DNA from: Paenibacillus sp. FJAT-29882
GTDB lineage: Bacteria; Bacillota; Bacilli; Bacillales; DSM-1321
Assembly (NCBI RefSeq): GCF_001510645.1
Contig: NZ_LMVB01000001.1
Location: forward strand, 1,416,436 to 1,480,435
Length of the DNA: 64,000 nt
Direction: 5' to 3'
Below are positions 53,001 through 62,773 of the stretch, piece after piece (positions within the stretch are counted from its first letter, which is position 1; each line of letters opens with the position of its first letter). The position numbers and the translations under genes are program-made. The notes beneath the pieces were generated by a model that saw nothing but the letters and a program-made list of their open reading frames with translations, made no database searches and was not told the origin of the DNA.

Positions 53001-53369
53001 ATGAAACGGATTTTATTGGCAGAAGATGAAGCAGTGTTACGGATGTTAATTGTTGACACGCTTGAGGATGAAGATTTTATCGTTGACGAAGCGGCTGATG
53101 GCCAAGAAGCACTTGATTATTTGAAATTGGAAAAATATGATCTTGTAATTCTTGATTATATGATGCCGGTATATACAGGTCTTGAGCTTATTGAAAAAAT
53201 TAAGGCAGGAGAAACACTGGGACATTCGAAAATTTTGATGCTTTCAGCAAAAAGCCAAGCCTATGAACAAGAAAGAATTCTGTTAGCAGGTGCTGACTAC
53301 TTTATGGAAAAGCCATTCAGTCCTCTTAAACTTTTAGAAAAAATTGAGGAAATTGTAAATGAGGCTTAG
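53001..53369 (+). CDS. single-domain response regulator
   Basis: A 122-residue CheY-like receiver with no output domain. It opens MKRILLAEDEAVLR; the phosphorylation site is in LVILDYMMP (Asp about 51), with Ser and Lys switch residues in MLSAKS and MEKPFSP. AAGGAGG precedes the ATG at 53001; an upstream extension in the frame lacks a site. The 3' end overlaps the kinase gene by 11 bases, so it is probably phosphorylated by that kinase and may shuttle phosphate to the HPt protein. Confidence 0.93.
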   Translation: MKRILLAEDEAVLRMLIVDTLEDEDFIVDEAADGQEALDYLKLEKYDLVILDYMMPVYTGLELIEKIKAGETLGHSKILMLSAKSQAYEQERILLAGADYFMEKPFSPLKLLEKIEEIVNEA

Positions 53370-56223
53370 TAATTATTTTCGGAACAGCCTGTCCAGACAG
53401 GTTATTTTACTCATCAGTGCTTGTTTAATATTTGGTCTTTTTGGCACTGCCATTTTGTTTTTTCTTCAACAAAACTTAAATCATCAATATATCGAGAATC
53501 GCAAAGTGCTCGTTGAAAAACGGAAAACGATTAATACGATTTATGATGAATATAACGCTGTTTTTTTAGATATTAGAGGATATGTTGCATCGAATAACCC
53601 ACAAATGATGGAGCGTGCAAGAGGGAAAGAAAAGGGTATAAGAGCGTTAATCTCAGTACTAGAACGAGATAGTGTGAATATTTCTGAAATATCCGATTAT
53701 CGAGAAATGGTTGAGTTTTCTGATTATTACTTTGGTGATGTGTTGCCAAATATTATCACTAATTATGAAAATGGTAATCATACCGAAATTCTTGATCTAG
53801 CAAATACAGAGACTACCATGAAAGTGGAACGGTTTCTAAAAGATACGAAGGCCAAAAGCTCAGCGCTTGATAATCAGTTAGCGAAGAATGTAGTCGAACT
53901 TAGTAAAAATCAATCAAATTTACAGCTAATCTTTATCGGTTTTATTGTTCTATTCTTATTGCTCGTCCAATATATTATTCGAATGATTTTTAGAAATATT
54001 GGCAAACCACTGATTGACTTCTCATTTGCCGCAAATGAAATTGCTGCTGGTAGAGAAGCGGTTATTCATGTAGATCCTAAGAGAAAAGACGAATTAGGTA
54101 TGCTATCTGTTGCTTTCCAGAAGATGGTTGAAAGCATTCAGGAAAAAGAACAGGGATTAGTTGCGCAAAATGAAGAGTTAATAGCCCAACAAGATGAATT
54201 ACATGCACAGCAGCATGAACTTGAAGTCACGTTAGAAAATCTCAGATTACATGAGCAAAAACTCACTAGAAGAAATGAATTAATTCATAGTATTTCTAAT
54301 ACCTTAAATAAAAAAGAAGTTCTTCAAAGTGTTGTTCAAAACATGTGTAAACTGATTGGTGCAGATCGAGGAATCATTAAACTAGTAGAAGAAGACGCTT
54401 ATGCGGCTTTTGGTCTAACTCAAATAGGTATCGATCGATTTATTCGTTTTATGGATATAGGGTTGGTACAGCGTCTATTTGAGACAAAGCAAGCATTTAC
54501 CTTGAAACGGGAACAAGAAATTGAAGAAAAAGGATATCATGAGAATATCAACTATAGTTATGATTTGTATTTACCCGTTCTATCATCTTCGCATAAAGTT
54601 GAAGCTATCATGGTGTTCAGCCGGTATGGTAACAATTTCTCAGACAAGGATTTGAGTGAATATGAAGCATTAGCGAGACAAATTGCAATTTCTCTTGAAA
54701 AAATCAAGATGTATGAAGCAACGGAGAGTAATCGTAATTTAAATCAAGATATTTTAAATGCAGTCCAAGAAGGGATTCAGTTGATTGATCAAAATGGTAA
54801 AATGATTCAAGTAAATCAGCGTCTAAATTCCATCTTTAATCAAAAACAATTAATAAATGGATTGATAGGATTGTCATGGACTGAATGGAGCTCGCTTATG
54901 GCTGAGCAAATAGAAGGGGATACATTCCTTGTCAATTTGAAAAAAGCTATTGAATCTGCTGTAAATGCAGAAGAAGAGCAATCATTTGTTTATTGTAAAA
55001 AGGATACAAAACAAATAATGAAGGTGTATGCGAAAACGATTTATCATGGGGATGATTCTCTAAGAACAATCCTTGTTCATCGTGATATAACGAAGGAATA
55101 CGAAGTTGATCAAATGAAATCTGAATTTGTAAGCACAGTGAGTCATGAATTACGGACTCCTCTAGCAAGTGTCCTTGGTTTTACGGAACTTCTATTAAAT
55201 AAAAAATTAAAGCCTGAAAGAAAAATGAAATATTTACAGACGATTTATAATGAAGCAAATCGGTTAACTTTATTAATTAATGATTTCCTTGATGTTCAAA
55301 GAATGGAATCAGGTAAGCAAACGTATGAGAAGAAATATGTAGATCTATATCCAATTATTGAAACTACAATCGAACACCAAAAAGTGAATACGACCCTTCA
55401 TCATTTTGTGTTTAAATCGGGTGTTCATCAGTCCATTATTTTTGGAGATAAATCTAAGCTTGAACAAGTGTTTACGAATCTTCTTAGCAATTCAATAAAA
55501 TACTCGCCAAATGGAGGAAATGTTACAGTTAGGATAAATGAAAACCCTGAATCTGTATTCATCGAAATTGAGGACGAAGGATTAGGTATTCCTAATGACG
55601 CCATTCCACATTTATTCCAAAAGTTTTATCGAGTTGACAATTCGGATCACAGAAGAATTGGCGGAACTGGCCTTGGACTAGCAATTGTTGAAGAGATTGT
55701 TAAAGCTAGTGGTGGAAAAATAACCGTCGAATCTGAATATGGAAAGGGAAGTGTCTTCAAGCTTGAATTTCCAAGGGTGATAACAAGGGAGCTAACGAAA
55801 CAAACGGAAGGAATCTCATCAGATTTGAATTACAATATCATAGTCATTGAAGATGATTTAAGTTTAGCTGAACTTTTAAAACTTGAATTACTTGATAGCG
55901 GATTCCATGTAAGTTACTTTAGCAGTGGAAGTCAAGCGTTGGAACAAATGAAAACAGCTGCCCCAGACGCCATTGTTCTAGATATTCTTCTTGAAGAAGA
56001 TGAAATGGATGGCTGGAGTGTTATGAAAGAATTAAAGGGAAATGAACGATTCAAACATATACCCATCTTTGTTTCAACAGCTCTAGATGAAAAAGAACAA
56101 GGTTTTTCTTTAGGGGCTCAAGAATATCTAGTAAAGCCTTATCAGCCAAGTCAACTTTCAAAAGTGATTATGCACACTCTGTTAAGCAATGGGAAACAAG
56201 GTCAAATCTTAGTGCCTGAATAA
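53359..56223 (+). CDS. hybrid sensor histidine kinase
   Basis: A 954-residue membrane kinase. It has TM1 (about 15-36), an extracytoplasmic four-helix CHASE3-like sensor (about 37-190), TM2 (about 190-212) and HAMP, then a Gln/Glu-rich coiled coil (about 260-310). A GAF domain (about 320-455), PAS (about 460-585) and HisKA with the phospho-His in VSHELRTPL (about 596) follow. The HATPase has NLLSNSIKYSP and GTGLGLAIV; a C-terminal receiver has IVLDILLEEDEMDGW. Together with the two preceding genes it forms a complete phosphorelay ending in cyclic di-GMP synthesis. The ligand is unknown. Confidence 0.93.
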   Translation: MRLSNYFRNSLSRQVILLISACLIFGLFGTAILFFLQQNLNHQYIENRKVLVEKRKTINTIYDEYNAVFLDIRGYVASNNPQMMERARGKEKGIRALISVLERDSVNISEISDYREMVEFSDYYFGDVLPNIITNYENGNHTEILDLANTETTMKVERFLKDTKAKSSALDNQLAKNVVELSKNQSNLQLIFIGFIVLFLLLVQYIIRMIFRNIGKPLIDFSFAANEIAAGREAVIHVDPKRKDELGMLSVAFQKMVESIQEKEQGLVAQNEELIAQQDELHAQQHELEVTLENLRLHEQKLTRRNELIHSISNTLNKKEVLQSVVQNMCKLIGADRGIIKLVEEDAYAAFGLTQIGIDRFIRFMDIGLVQRLFETKQAFTLKREQEIEEKGYHENINYSYDLYLPVLSSSHKVEAIMVFSRYGNNFSDKDLSEYEALARQIAISLEKIKMYEATESNRNLNQDILNAVQEGIQLIDQNGKMIQVNQRLNSIFNQKQLINGLIGLSWTEWSSLMAEQIEGDTFLVNLKKAIESAVNAEEEQSFVYCKKDTKQIMKVYAKTIYHGDDSLRTILVHRDITKEYEVDQMKSEFVSTVSHELRTPLASVLGFTELLLNKKLKPERKMKYLQTIYNEANRLTLLINDFLDVQRMESGKQTYEKKYVDLYPIIETTIEHQKVNTTLHHFVFKSGVHQSIIFGDKSKLEQVFTNLLSNSIKYSPNGGNVTVRINENPESVFIEIEDEGLGIPNDAIPHLFQKFYRVDNSDHRRIGGTGLGLAIVEEIVKASGGKITVESEYGKGSVFKLEFPRVITRELTKQTEGISSDLNYNIIVIEDDLSLAELLKLELLDSGFHVSYFSSGSQALEQMKTAAPDAIVLDILLEEDEMDGWSVMKELKGNERFKHIPIFVSTALDEKEQGFSLGAQEYLVKPYQPSQLSKVIMHTLLSNGKQGQILVPE

Positions 56224-56290
56224 ATAATTTACAATTATGGGGATTGGTGTTAGGGATGTTGAAATCTTTAGGAAAAATAGCTGGATGTGT

Positions 56291-56318
56291 TTAACAGAAT
56301 TACCAGTGTTGGTATAAT
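56291..56318 (+). promoter_or_regulatory. promoter of the capA-like gene
   Basis: TTAACA and TATAAT are separated by 16 bp, 40 bp before the start codon. Confidence 0.55.
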
Positions 56319-56357
56319 AGACAGATAAAGTCTATAAAATAGGAACGGAGAAGGTAT

Positions 56358-57539
56358 ATGGGGAGAAAATCGCGAAGAACAAGGAAACTACTTATTCAAA
56401 CGACATTACTATTATTTGTCTGTTTGATTATTAGTGTCGCATTTTATCTTTTTCAACTGCAATCGATAGAGCGACAGGCTGTACCGGCTTTTTCTGAAAA
56501 AGAAAGTCAGGTTACAAAAGTGGCTGTTAAGAAAGCACCAGAATCTTCTTTTCTAGAGAAAAAAACGGACGTACATAAGTACGAGCAATCGGGAACGCAT
56601 AAACCCATCACAGTAACGTTTACCGGAGATGTTTTATTAGATCGAAGTGTAGGACAATTAATAGAAGCATATGGAGTAGATTATCCATTTATACAAGTAG
56701 GCGATACGCTCCGGAACTCTGATATCACGGCAATTAATCTTGAAACATCAGTCTCAACACGTGGCATTCCATCTGATAAGCAATTTACCTTTCGATCGGA
56801 ACCAAAGACATTGCAAGGTCTAGTCAACTCAGGTGTTGATGTCGTTTCCTTGGCAAATAATCATACACTAGATTATGGACTCGACGCACTACGTGATACA
56901 TTGGATCATTTGAAATCGTATAATATTGCCTATACAGGTGCAGGGAATAACGAGGAAGAGGCTTTTTCTGCCTTTTATAAGGAAGTGAACGGTAAGAAAA
57001 TTGCAATCATTGGAATAAGTAGGGTTTTACCTGAGGTATCTTGGGTTGCAAAAGAGGATCAACCTGGTATTGCAAGTGGCTATCAAAATGAACCGATGAT
57101 GACCTATATAAAGAAAGCAGCTGACCAGTCTGATTATCTAATGATAATGATTCATTGGAATAGGGAAAGACAAGATTACCCCGAAAGCTATGCTAGAGAA
57201 ATGGGGAAAGCTTTCATTGATGCAGGTGCTTCAGCCGTTATTGGCTCTCACAGTCACTCATTGATGGGGATCGAGGAGTACAAAGGCTGTCCCATTTATT
57301 ATAGCCTTGGTAATTTCATCTTCACAGAATCGGCTTCACCAAAAGGTTCAGAAACGATGATTGTCCAAGTTACTTTAGATAATGGAGAAATTTCTTCTTC
57401 GCTCAAACCTGCGAAAATTGTCAAAGGACAACCACAATTCATGGACGAAAACTATAACCAAGCGATTATATCAAAGCTCAATCAACTTTCTTATAATGTA
57501 AAGATTGATGGAAAAGGTGCAGTGAGTTACTTGCAGTAA
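56358..57539 (+). CDS. CapA/PgsA-type metallophosphatase-fold protein
   Basis: A 393-residue membrane-anchored extracellular protein of the CapA family, linked in some bacilli to poly-gamma-glutamate synthesis or export. A signal anchor lies at about 10-32. The domain shows TFTGDVLLDRSVG near 93, SDITAINLETS near 125, VVSLANNHTLDYG near 160, IHWNRE near 270 and SHSHSLMGIEEY near 298, the metal-binding signature set. No capB, capC or capD genes are nearby, so its role here is open. GGAGAAGG precedes the ATG. Confidence 0.87.
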   Translation: MGRKSRRTRKLLIQTTLLLFVCLIISVAFYLFQLQSIERQAVPAFSEKESQVTKVAVKKAPESSFLEKKTDVHKYEQSGTHKPITVTFTGDVLLDRSVGQLIEAYGVDYPFIQVGDTLRNSDITAINLETSVSTRGIPSDKQFTFRSEPKTLQGLVNSGVDVVSLANNHTLDYGLDALRDTLDHLKSYNIAYTGAGNNEEEAFSAFYKEVNGKKIAIIGISRVLPEVSWVAKEDQPGIASGYQNEPMMTYIKKAADQSDYLMIMIHWNRERQDYPESYAREMGKAFIDAGASAVIGSHSHSLMGIEEYKGCPIYYSLGNFIFTESASPKGSETMIVQVTLDNGEISSSLKPAKIVKGQPQFMDENYNQAIISKLNQLSYNVKIDGKGAVSYLQ

Positions 57540-57751
57540 CTCCGCGCTTTTTTAAATTAAACATATACAACTCTTTCGAAAAATGATAAATTCAAATATG
57601 GTAATCAGAATAGAAACGTGGCTGCTAGCGCTGGATACGGACAGACGAACATAGTTAAAGACAACTATTATCCGTTTTTAATACGCTAAACGATAAAAAA
57701 CGGGTACAATATTAGAAGTAGATGTAGCGAAATGCTTCAGGAGGTATAAAG

Positions 57752-58624
57752 ATGAGTAAGATTCAGGCTGGAATGGCCATTAAATTAGAAGTGGAACGAG
57801 AAGCTGAGTTTGGTTATTTTATTGGTGACGGGATGGATAGTATCCTTCTACCGAACAGTGAAATCCAATCTGATTCACAGATTTCAATTGGTGATAAAGT
57901 GAAGGTTTTTGTCTATCTAGATAAAACGGGTCGCTTGACTGCAACAACGAAAATTCCTGAAGTGCGCTTCGATAGCTATGGCTGGGCAGAGGTTGTCAGC
58001 GTGAAAAAGGAAATGGGTGTATTTGTAAACATTGGCTTAAGTAAAGATATCTTAGTTTCAGTTGATGATTTGCCGAACCTGCGTCATCTATGGCCGAAAG
58101 TGGGAGATGCTCTATATATTTCACTAAAATCAGATCGTCATGAAAGGTTATTAGGAAAACTTGCGTCAGAAGATGTAATGCAGGAAATGTCAGTCGAAGC
58201 CCCATTAAAAGGAATTCGTAACGATTCTGTTAAAGGAAACGTTTACCGCTTATTAATGGTTGGCTCTTTTTTCATCTCCCAAGAAGGATATCGCTGCTTT
58301 ATCCATGAAACGGAACGGGTTGAGGAACCTCGTCTTGGTGAGCTTGTGGAAGGACGAGTTATTGATCGGAAAGAGGATGGTACGTTAAATGTTTCCCTTT
58401 TACCTTTCAAACAAGATAAAATGGAAGAAGACGCAGCCGTTATTTATAAATATTTATTAAATCGTGGTGGTGCAATGCCATATGGCGATAAAACATTGCC
58501 AGAAGATGTGAATTTCCATTTTGGCTTAAGCAAAGGTGCGTTCAAACGTGCACTAGGTAAACTAATGAAAGAAGACAAGGTCTATCAGGAAGATGGCTGG
58601 ACCTATTCTTCAAATCGAAAATAA
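57752..58624 (+). CDS. cvfB: S1-domain RNA-binding protein CvfB (YitL-like)
   Basis: A 290-residue cytosolic protein with tandem S1-like OB folds over the first 220 residues or so (segments GYFIGDGMDSILLPNSEI and GWAEVVSVKKEMGVFVNIGL). A winged-helix C-terminal domain follows (DVNFHFGLSKGAFKRALGKL). CvfB is a post-transcriptional regulator of virulence in Staphylococcus aureus; the Bacillus homologue is YitL. CAGGAGG precedes the ATG. A terminator follows directly. Confidence 0.9.
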   Translation: MSKIQAGMAIKLEVEREAEFGYFIGDGMDSILLPNSEIQSDSQISIGDKVKVFVYLDKTGRLTATTKIPEVRFDSYGWAEVVSVKKEMGVFVNIGLSKDILVSVDDLPNLRHLWPKVGDALYISLKSDRHERLLGKLASEDVMQEMSVEAPLKGIRNDSVKGNVYRLLMVGSFFISQEGYRCFIHETERVEEPRLGELVEGRVIDRKEDGTLNVSLLPFKQDKMEEDAAVIYKYLLNRGGAMPYGDKTLPEDVNFHFGLSKGAFKRALGKLMKEDKVYQEDGWTYSSNRK

Positions 58625-58629
58625 AGCTT

Positions 58630-58685
58630 AGGGATGATGAAATTTTTCACTGTAATTTAGTGAAATACGTTCATCATCCTTTTTG
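58630..58685 (+). terminator. cvfB terminator
   Basis: AGGGATGATGA pairs with TCATCATCCT; an inner TTTCAC/GTGAAA stem extends it, and TTTTTG follows. Confidence 0.88.
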
Positions 58686-58716
58686 TACTAATAATAAATT
58701 GACTATTCTGTTTCCT

Positions 58717-58733
58717 TGTTATCTCGTTGTCAT
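58717..58733 (+). promoter_or_regulatory. candidate WalR binding site
   Basis: TGTTAT-N5-TGTCAT matches the WalR (YycF) consensus TGTWAH-N5-TGTWAH with one mismatch. It lies 115 bp upstream of a YocH-like gene, a classical WalRK target in Bacillus subtilis. Confidence 0.45.
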
Positions 58734-58847
58734 CTTTCTGTTATGTTTGTTACTAGATCTTTATCTGCTTGTTCTTTGCAGGGGGAGATTCTGTGTTAAC
58801 ATGAATATTGTTAGCTTGAACAAGCATAACAGGGAGGGAACTATTAT

Positions 58848-59645
58848 ATGAAAAAATCAATCTTATCATTAGCTGCGGTTGCGATATTGTCCGTTAGTCT
58901 AGGGTCACAAGCAAATGCGCAGGATGTGAAAGTGAAAGATGGAGATACAATATGGGGACTTTCTCAAACACATCAAGTATCTGTAGAAGACATTATGACA
59001 TGGAACGGGCTAGAAACGGCTCGAATACATACGGACGATATATTAAAGATTTCAAATGAAGAATATTATACGATTAAATCTGGCGATACATTATGGAATA
59101 TTGCGAAAAAAAATGGCGTAACAGTCGATGAAATTAAAGAATGGAACGGAATCGAAAGTGATTTAATCTACCCTGGCAATCAGATTGTTATTTTGGATCG
59201 TACAAGTCAGGCACCCGTTCAGTCTGCGTCTGTTCAAAAATCAAGACCTGTTGAAGCTCCACAGACAGAGTCTACAAAGCAGCCAGTATCAACAGCATCA
59301 GCAGAACCAGTCGTTAAACAGACTGCGAAAACTGCAACTAGCACGGAAAATGTCGCAAAGGAAATAAGCGTTACTGCAACAGCTTATACGGCAAGTTGTA
59401 ATGGCTGCAGCGGAATCACTGCAACTGGAATTAATTTAAAAAACAACCCTGATACGAAGGTAATATCAGTCGATCCGTCAGTCATTCCGTTAGGTTCGAA
59501 AGTCTATGTTGAAGGATATGGAAATGCAGTAGCGGGAGATACGGGCGGGGCAATTAAAGGAAATAAAATCGATGTCTTTATTCCTAACTTGCAAGATGCA
59601 AAAAAATGGGGAAGAAAAAATGTGAAAGTTAAAGTTTTAAACTAA
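58848..59645 (+). CDS. yocH: secreted LysM and 3D-domain cell-wall protein (YocH-like)
   Basis: A 265-residue exported protein likely to remodel peptidoglycan. Signal peptide 1-24 ends SQANA. Two LysM repeats lie at about 26-68 and 72-116 (KDGDTIWGLSQTHQVS, KSGDTLWNIAKKNGV). A Ser/Thr/Gln-rich linker leads to a 3D domain (about 174-265) with TATAYTAS, ATGINLKN, VISVDPSVIPLGSKVYVEGYG and the paired aspartates in AGDTGGAIKGNKIDVF. The layout equals Bacillus YocH. AGGGAGG precedes the ATG, and a WalR-like site lies upstream. Confidence 0.92.
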   Translation: MKKSILSLAAVAILSVSLGSQANAQDVKVKDGDTIWGLSQTHQVSVEDIMTWNGLETARIHTDDILKISNEEYYTIKSGDTLWNIAKKNGVTVDEIKEWNGIESDLIYPGNQIVILDRTSQAPVQSASVQKSRPVEAPQTESTKQPVSTASAEPVVKQTAKTATSTENVAKEISVTATAYTASCNGCSGITATGINLKNNPDTKVISVDPSVIPLGSKVYVEGYGNAVAGDTGGAIKGNKIDVFIPNLQDAKKWGRKNVKVKVLN

Positions 59646-59681
59646 AGGTCAGATAATAAATAGATGATTATCCCATAACAA

Positions 59682-59780
59682 AAGGGTCTGAACCCACATC
59701 TACTATATAATGTTTATATTATGTGTAAATGACACAATAAACGGTATATAGTGTAGTGAGGTCAGACTCTTTTCTTTTTT
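59682..59780. repeat. palindromic intergenic repeat, copy 2 (R2b), terminator-like
   Basis: A long hairpin has arms AGGGTCTGAACCC..CTACTATATA and TATATAGTGTAG..GTCAGACTCT, ending TTTTCTTTTTT. It ends yocH transcription and is the inverted relative of 2180-2267. Confidence 0.65.
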
Positions 59781-59840
59781 ATCCCAGGCTTAGCGAGCAG
59801 TAAGACCTCCATTGATTGAAGTTTCACTTTATCATTCAAT

Positions 59841-59869
59841 TTGTCATCATATCTATCTTTTCGTATAAT
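59841..59869 (+). promoter_or_regulatory. recQ promoter
   Basis: TTGTCA and TATAAT are separated by 17 bp, 44 bp before the start. Confidence 0.7.
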
Positions 59870-59913
59870 GAAAGAGCTTATACAATCTATGAAAATGGCT
59901 GGAAAGGGTGAAC

Positions 59914-62052
59914 GTGTTGAAAAGTGAGCATCAACAACTGCTTCAAACCTATTTCGGATATGATTCCTTTCGATCAGGACAGGAAGACATTATCGAATCG
60001 GTTCTAGCAGGATACCGTACGGCTGGAATTATGCCGACTGGTGGAGGGAAATCAATTTGTTATCAAATCCCCGCACTTATTTTTCCCGGAATTACGCTTG
60101 TCATTTCCCCCCTTATCTCATTAATGAAGGATCAGGTGGACGCTTTACACCAAAATGGCATTTCAGCTACGTTTCTAAATAGTTCCCTTGGTGCTAGTGA
60201 AGCGGCAGAACGACTTGCTGAGATTAAAGCAGGAATGCATAAGCTGGTGTACATTGCTCCGGAAAGATTAGAACTTCCTCATTTTTTGCATCAATTAAGT
60301 AAACTGGATATTTCGTTTGTTGCTATTGACGAGGCACACTGTATATCACAATGGGGGCATGATTTCCGTCCGAGTTATTTGAAAATCAATACACTCCTAC
60401 AAGAAATTCCACAGAACCCGGTTGTCCTCGCCCTTACAGCCACTGCTACGCCAATCGTCAAGGAAGATATTTGTCGGACTCTAGATATCGATTTAGACCA
60501 TCAATTCTCCACAGGATTTGCACGAAGTAATCTTACCTTTTCCGTTGTGAAGGATGAAAATAGAGCGCAGTTTTTAATGAGATATTTGGAAAAAAATCAT
60601 AGTGAGTCAGGGATTATTTACGCATCAACAAGAAAAGATGTGGACCGGATCTCACAAAAGCTTACGAATACTGGGATTAAAGCAGGCAGATACCATGCTG
60701 GTATGAATGAGGAGGAGCGTACACGTCAACAGGACGCTTTTTTAAAGGACGATATAACGGTAATGGTGGCTACTTCTGCCTTTGGAATGGGGATTGATAA
60801 ATCGAATGTGCGGTTTGTTGTACATTATCAAACACCGAAAAATATGGAAAGTTATTATCAAGAAGCGGGACGTGCTGGTCGTGATGGACTTGAAAGTGAA
60901 TGCACCCTTCTTTATTCGCCACAGGATTTACATATTCAACGGTTTTTCATTGATCAATCGCAAGGAACAGATGAATGGAAGCATCAGGAGTTACAGAAGC
61001 TGAATCAAATGAAGGATTATTGTTTCACAGAAGGGTGCCTGCAAGCCTTCATCCTTCGCTATTTTGGAGAAGAAAACCCTGATGATTGCGGGCGCTGTGA
61101 AAATTGTAAAGATAATCGTGCTGAAATGGATGTAACGACAGAATCACAAATGGTTTTGTCTTGCATGATCCGAATGGGTGAACGTTTTGGGAAAACATTA
61201 ATTAGTCAGGTGTTAACGGGTTCAAAGGTGAAAAAGATAGAAGAGTTTGGCTTCCAAAAGTTATCTACTTATGGCATTCTTTCAGCGAAATCAGCCAAGC
61301 ATGTTGCGGATTTTATCGACTATTTAACTGCACAACAATTCATAGAAATTACCGGCGGGCAGTTTCCAGTGCTAAAGGTAAGTGATACGGGTAAAGAAGT
61401 TTTACTAGGAAAACGGAAGGTAATGCAAAAAGAATTAAAACAGGTACAGACTATTACGAATATCGACAGCGGCTTGTTCGAAATGCTTCGCCAAACTCGA
61501 AAGGAAATTGCTCAGAATGAAAAAGTTCCGCCTTTTATTATTTTTTCCGATGCTGCGTTAAAAGACATGGCAGTCAAATTGCCGGTTACAGTTTCGGAGA
61601 TGCTTATGGTTAAAGGTGTTGGGGCACAGAAACAAGAACGATACGGGGAACAATTTCTTCAAACAATTGCTGAATATCTAGCTGACAATCCAGATGCTGA
61701 ATTGGAGAAATCTCTTGTGGCTCATGCTGAAGTGAAAAAACAAACTAAAAAAGAAGCCACGCATCTAGAAACTTATCGTTTGTACAAAGAAGGAAATAGT
61801 ATGAGTGAAATAGCCAGCACTCGTGGTTTAAGTAGAATAACCATTGAAAATCATCTTGTAACATGTGCGGAAGGCGGTTTTGATTTAGAGTGGGAAACGT
61901 TTCTACCGAAGGAGAAACTGGAGTTGATCTATCAAGCTATTGAAAGCACAGGTGCTGAGAAGCTCAAGCCGATTAAGGAAAATGTACCAGAGGATATTTC
62001 CTACTTCATGATAAAATTAGCATTATTGAAAATGGGACAAACTAATGGATGA
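59914..62052 (+). CDS. recQ: ATP-dependent DNA helicase RecQ
   Basis: A 3'-5' DNA helicase for recombination and fork repair. It has motif I PTGGGKSICYQIP near 42, DEAHCISQWGH near 139, helicase C with AFGMGIDKSNVRFVVHY and QEAGRAGRDG, and the zinc-binding cysteines of the RQC domain (about 365-400). HRDC lies near 520-595, and a C-terminal HTH_40-type domain (about 620-712) includes EGNSMSEIASTRGLSRITIENHL. The GTG at 59914 gives MLKSEHQQLL as in homologues; GGAAAGGG is upstream. The 712-residue length is that of the long Bacillus RecQ (YocI-like). Confidence 0.94.
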   Translation: MLKSEHQQLLQTYFGYDSFRSGQEDIIESVLAGYRTAGIMPTGGGKSICYQIPALIFPGITLVISPLISLMKDQVDALHQNGISATFLNSSLGASEAAERLAEIKAGMHKLVYIAPERLELPHFLHQLSKLDISFVAIDEAHCISQWGHDFRPSYLKINTLLQEIPQNPVVLALTATATPIVKEDICRTLDIDLDHQFSTGFARSNLTFSVVKDENRAQFLMRYLEKNHSESGIIYASTRKDVDRISQKLTNTGIKAGRYHAGMNEEERTRQQDAFLKDDITVMVATSAFGMGIDKSNVRFVVHYQTPKNMESYYQEAGRAGRDGLESECTLLYSPQDLHIQRFFIDQSQGTDEWKHQELQKLNQMKDYCFTEGCLQAFILRYFGEENPDDCGRCENCKDNRAEMDVTTESQMVLSCMIRMGERFGKTLISQVLTGSKVKKIEEFGFQKLSTYGILSAKSAKHVADFIDYLTAQQFIEITGGQFPVLKVSDTGKEVLLGKRKVMQKELKQVQTITNIDSGLFEMLRQTRKEIAQNEKVPPFIIFSDAALKDMAVKLPVTVSEMLMVKGVGAQKQERYGEQFLQTIAEYLADNPDAELEKSLVAHAEVKKQTKKEATHLETYRLYKEGNSMSEIASTRGLSRITIENHLVTCAEGGFDLEWETFLPKEKLELIYQAIESTGAEKLKPIKENVPEDISYFMIKLALLKMGQTNG

Positions 62053-62053
62053 T

Positions 62054-62087
62054 TTGGATAAATAAATTCAATTTTTATGAGTATACT
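62054..62087 (+). promoter_or_regulatory. promoter-like motif, copy 1
   Basis: TTGGATAAATAAATTC, then TTATGAGTATACTA, ahead of the small membrane-protein gene. Almost the same arrangement recurs at 62774-62807. TATACT could be a -10 box, but the upstream spacing to TTGGAT is 22 bp, not sigma-A-like. Confidence 0.35.
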
Positions 62088-62239
62088 AATTTCAGAGGTT
62101 AGTATCCTGTTTCATTGTTAATGTTAGATGAGTATCAAAAAAAGAATTGAACATCTAAAATGACTATTTTTTATCGTGGCTAAGTAAAGTGAATGATTGT
62201 AGTTTTATTAGTTTTACATTTGATTTTTGGAGGGGACAG

Positions 62240-62521
62240 ATGGAAGAGAATCGTGATACACCAATTCAAGAGCAGGAGTATACCCCAAGTAATACGAATG
62301 TAGTTTCAGTCAAAAGTTGGTTGGGTACTTTAGCATTGTTAATCATTCCAGTTGTTAATATTATCTTATTGTTTGTTTGGGCATTCGGTGGTGACACCAA
62401 TTTGAACAGGCGGAATTTTGCTAAGGCACAATTGATTCTAATGGCCATTATTATCGGACTGTATCTTATTGTTCTCGTGTTTTTTTTAGTATTGGTTGGC
62501 ATTACAGCGAATACTTATTGA
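62240..62521 (+). CDS. small two-helix membrane protein
   Basis: A 93-residue protein. A polar N-terminus (MEENRDTPIQEQEYTP) is followed by helices at about 28-48 (LGTLALLIIPVVNIILLFVW) and 64-88, joined by GGDTNLNRRNFAKA. The pattern is common in small Bacillales membrane proteins of unknown function. GGAGGGGAC precedes the ATG at 62240, which rules out the longer frame from 62189. No partner is evident. Confidence 0.75.
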   Translation: MEENRDTPIQEQEYTPSNTNVVSVKSWLGTLALLIIPVVNIILLFVWAFGGDTNLNRRNFAKAQLILMAIIIGLYLIVLVFFLVLVGITANTY

Positions 62522-62773
62522 ATAATCTATGCTAGACACGGTTTTGATTATCTGGACCATTCATTTGTAACTGTGGTTTCACATGAATGAGCCTAAAATT
62601 GTTTAACATAGCCACTGAATTAGAGAGAAGATGGAAGAGGATTTTTTTATGTATCAGCAGACTTGAGTGTTGACTATTTTTTGAATGTCCGCTTAATTAG
62701 ATAAAGTGAAATTTCAATCAGCGGGGGTTTCACTGCTCGTTAATGCGGGATAAATAAAATCCGACTATTTTTT

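Noticed and set aside
58660..58851. 63-codon plus-strand frame between cvfB and yocH
   Set aside because: It starts inside the cvfB terminator, has no ribosome binding site and overlaps the candidate WalR site and the yocH start; composition is unlike a real protein.
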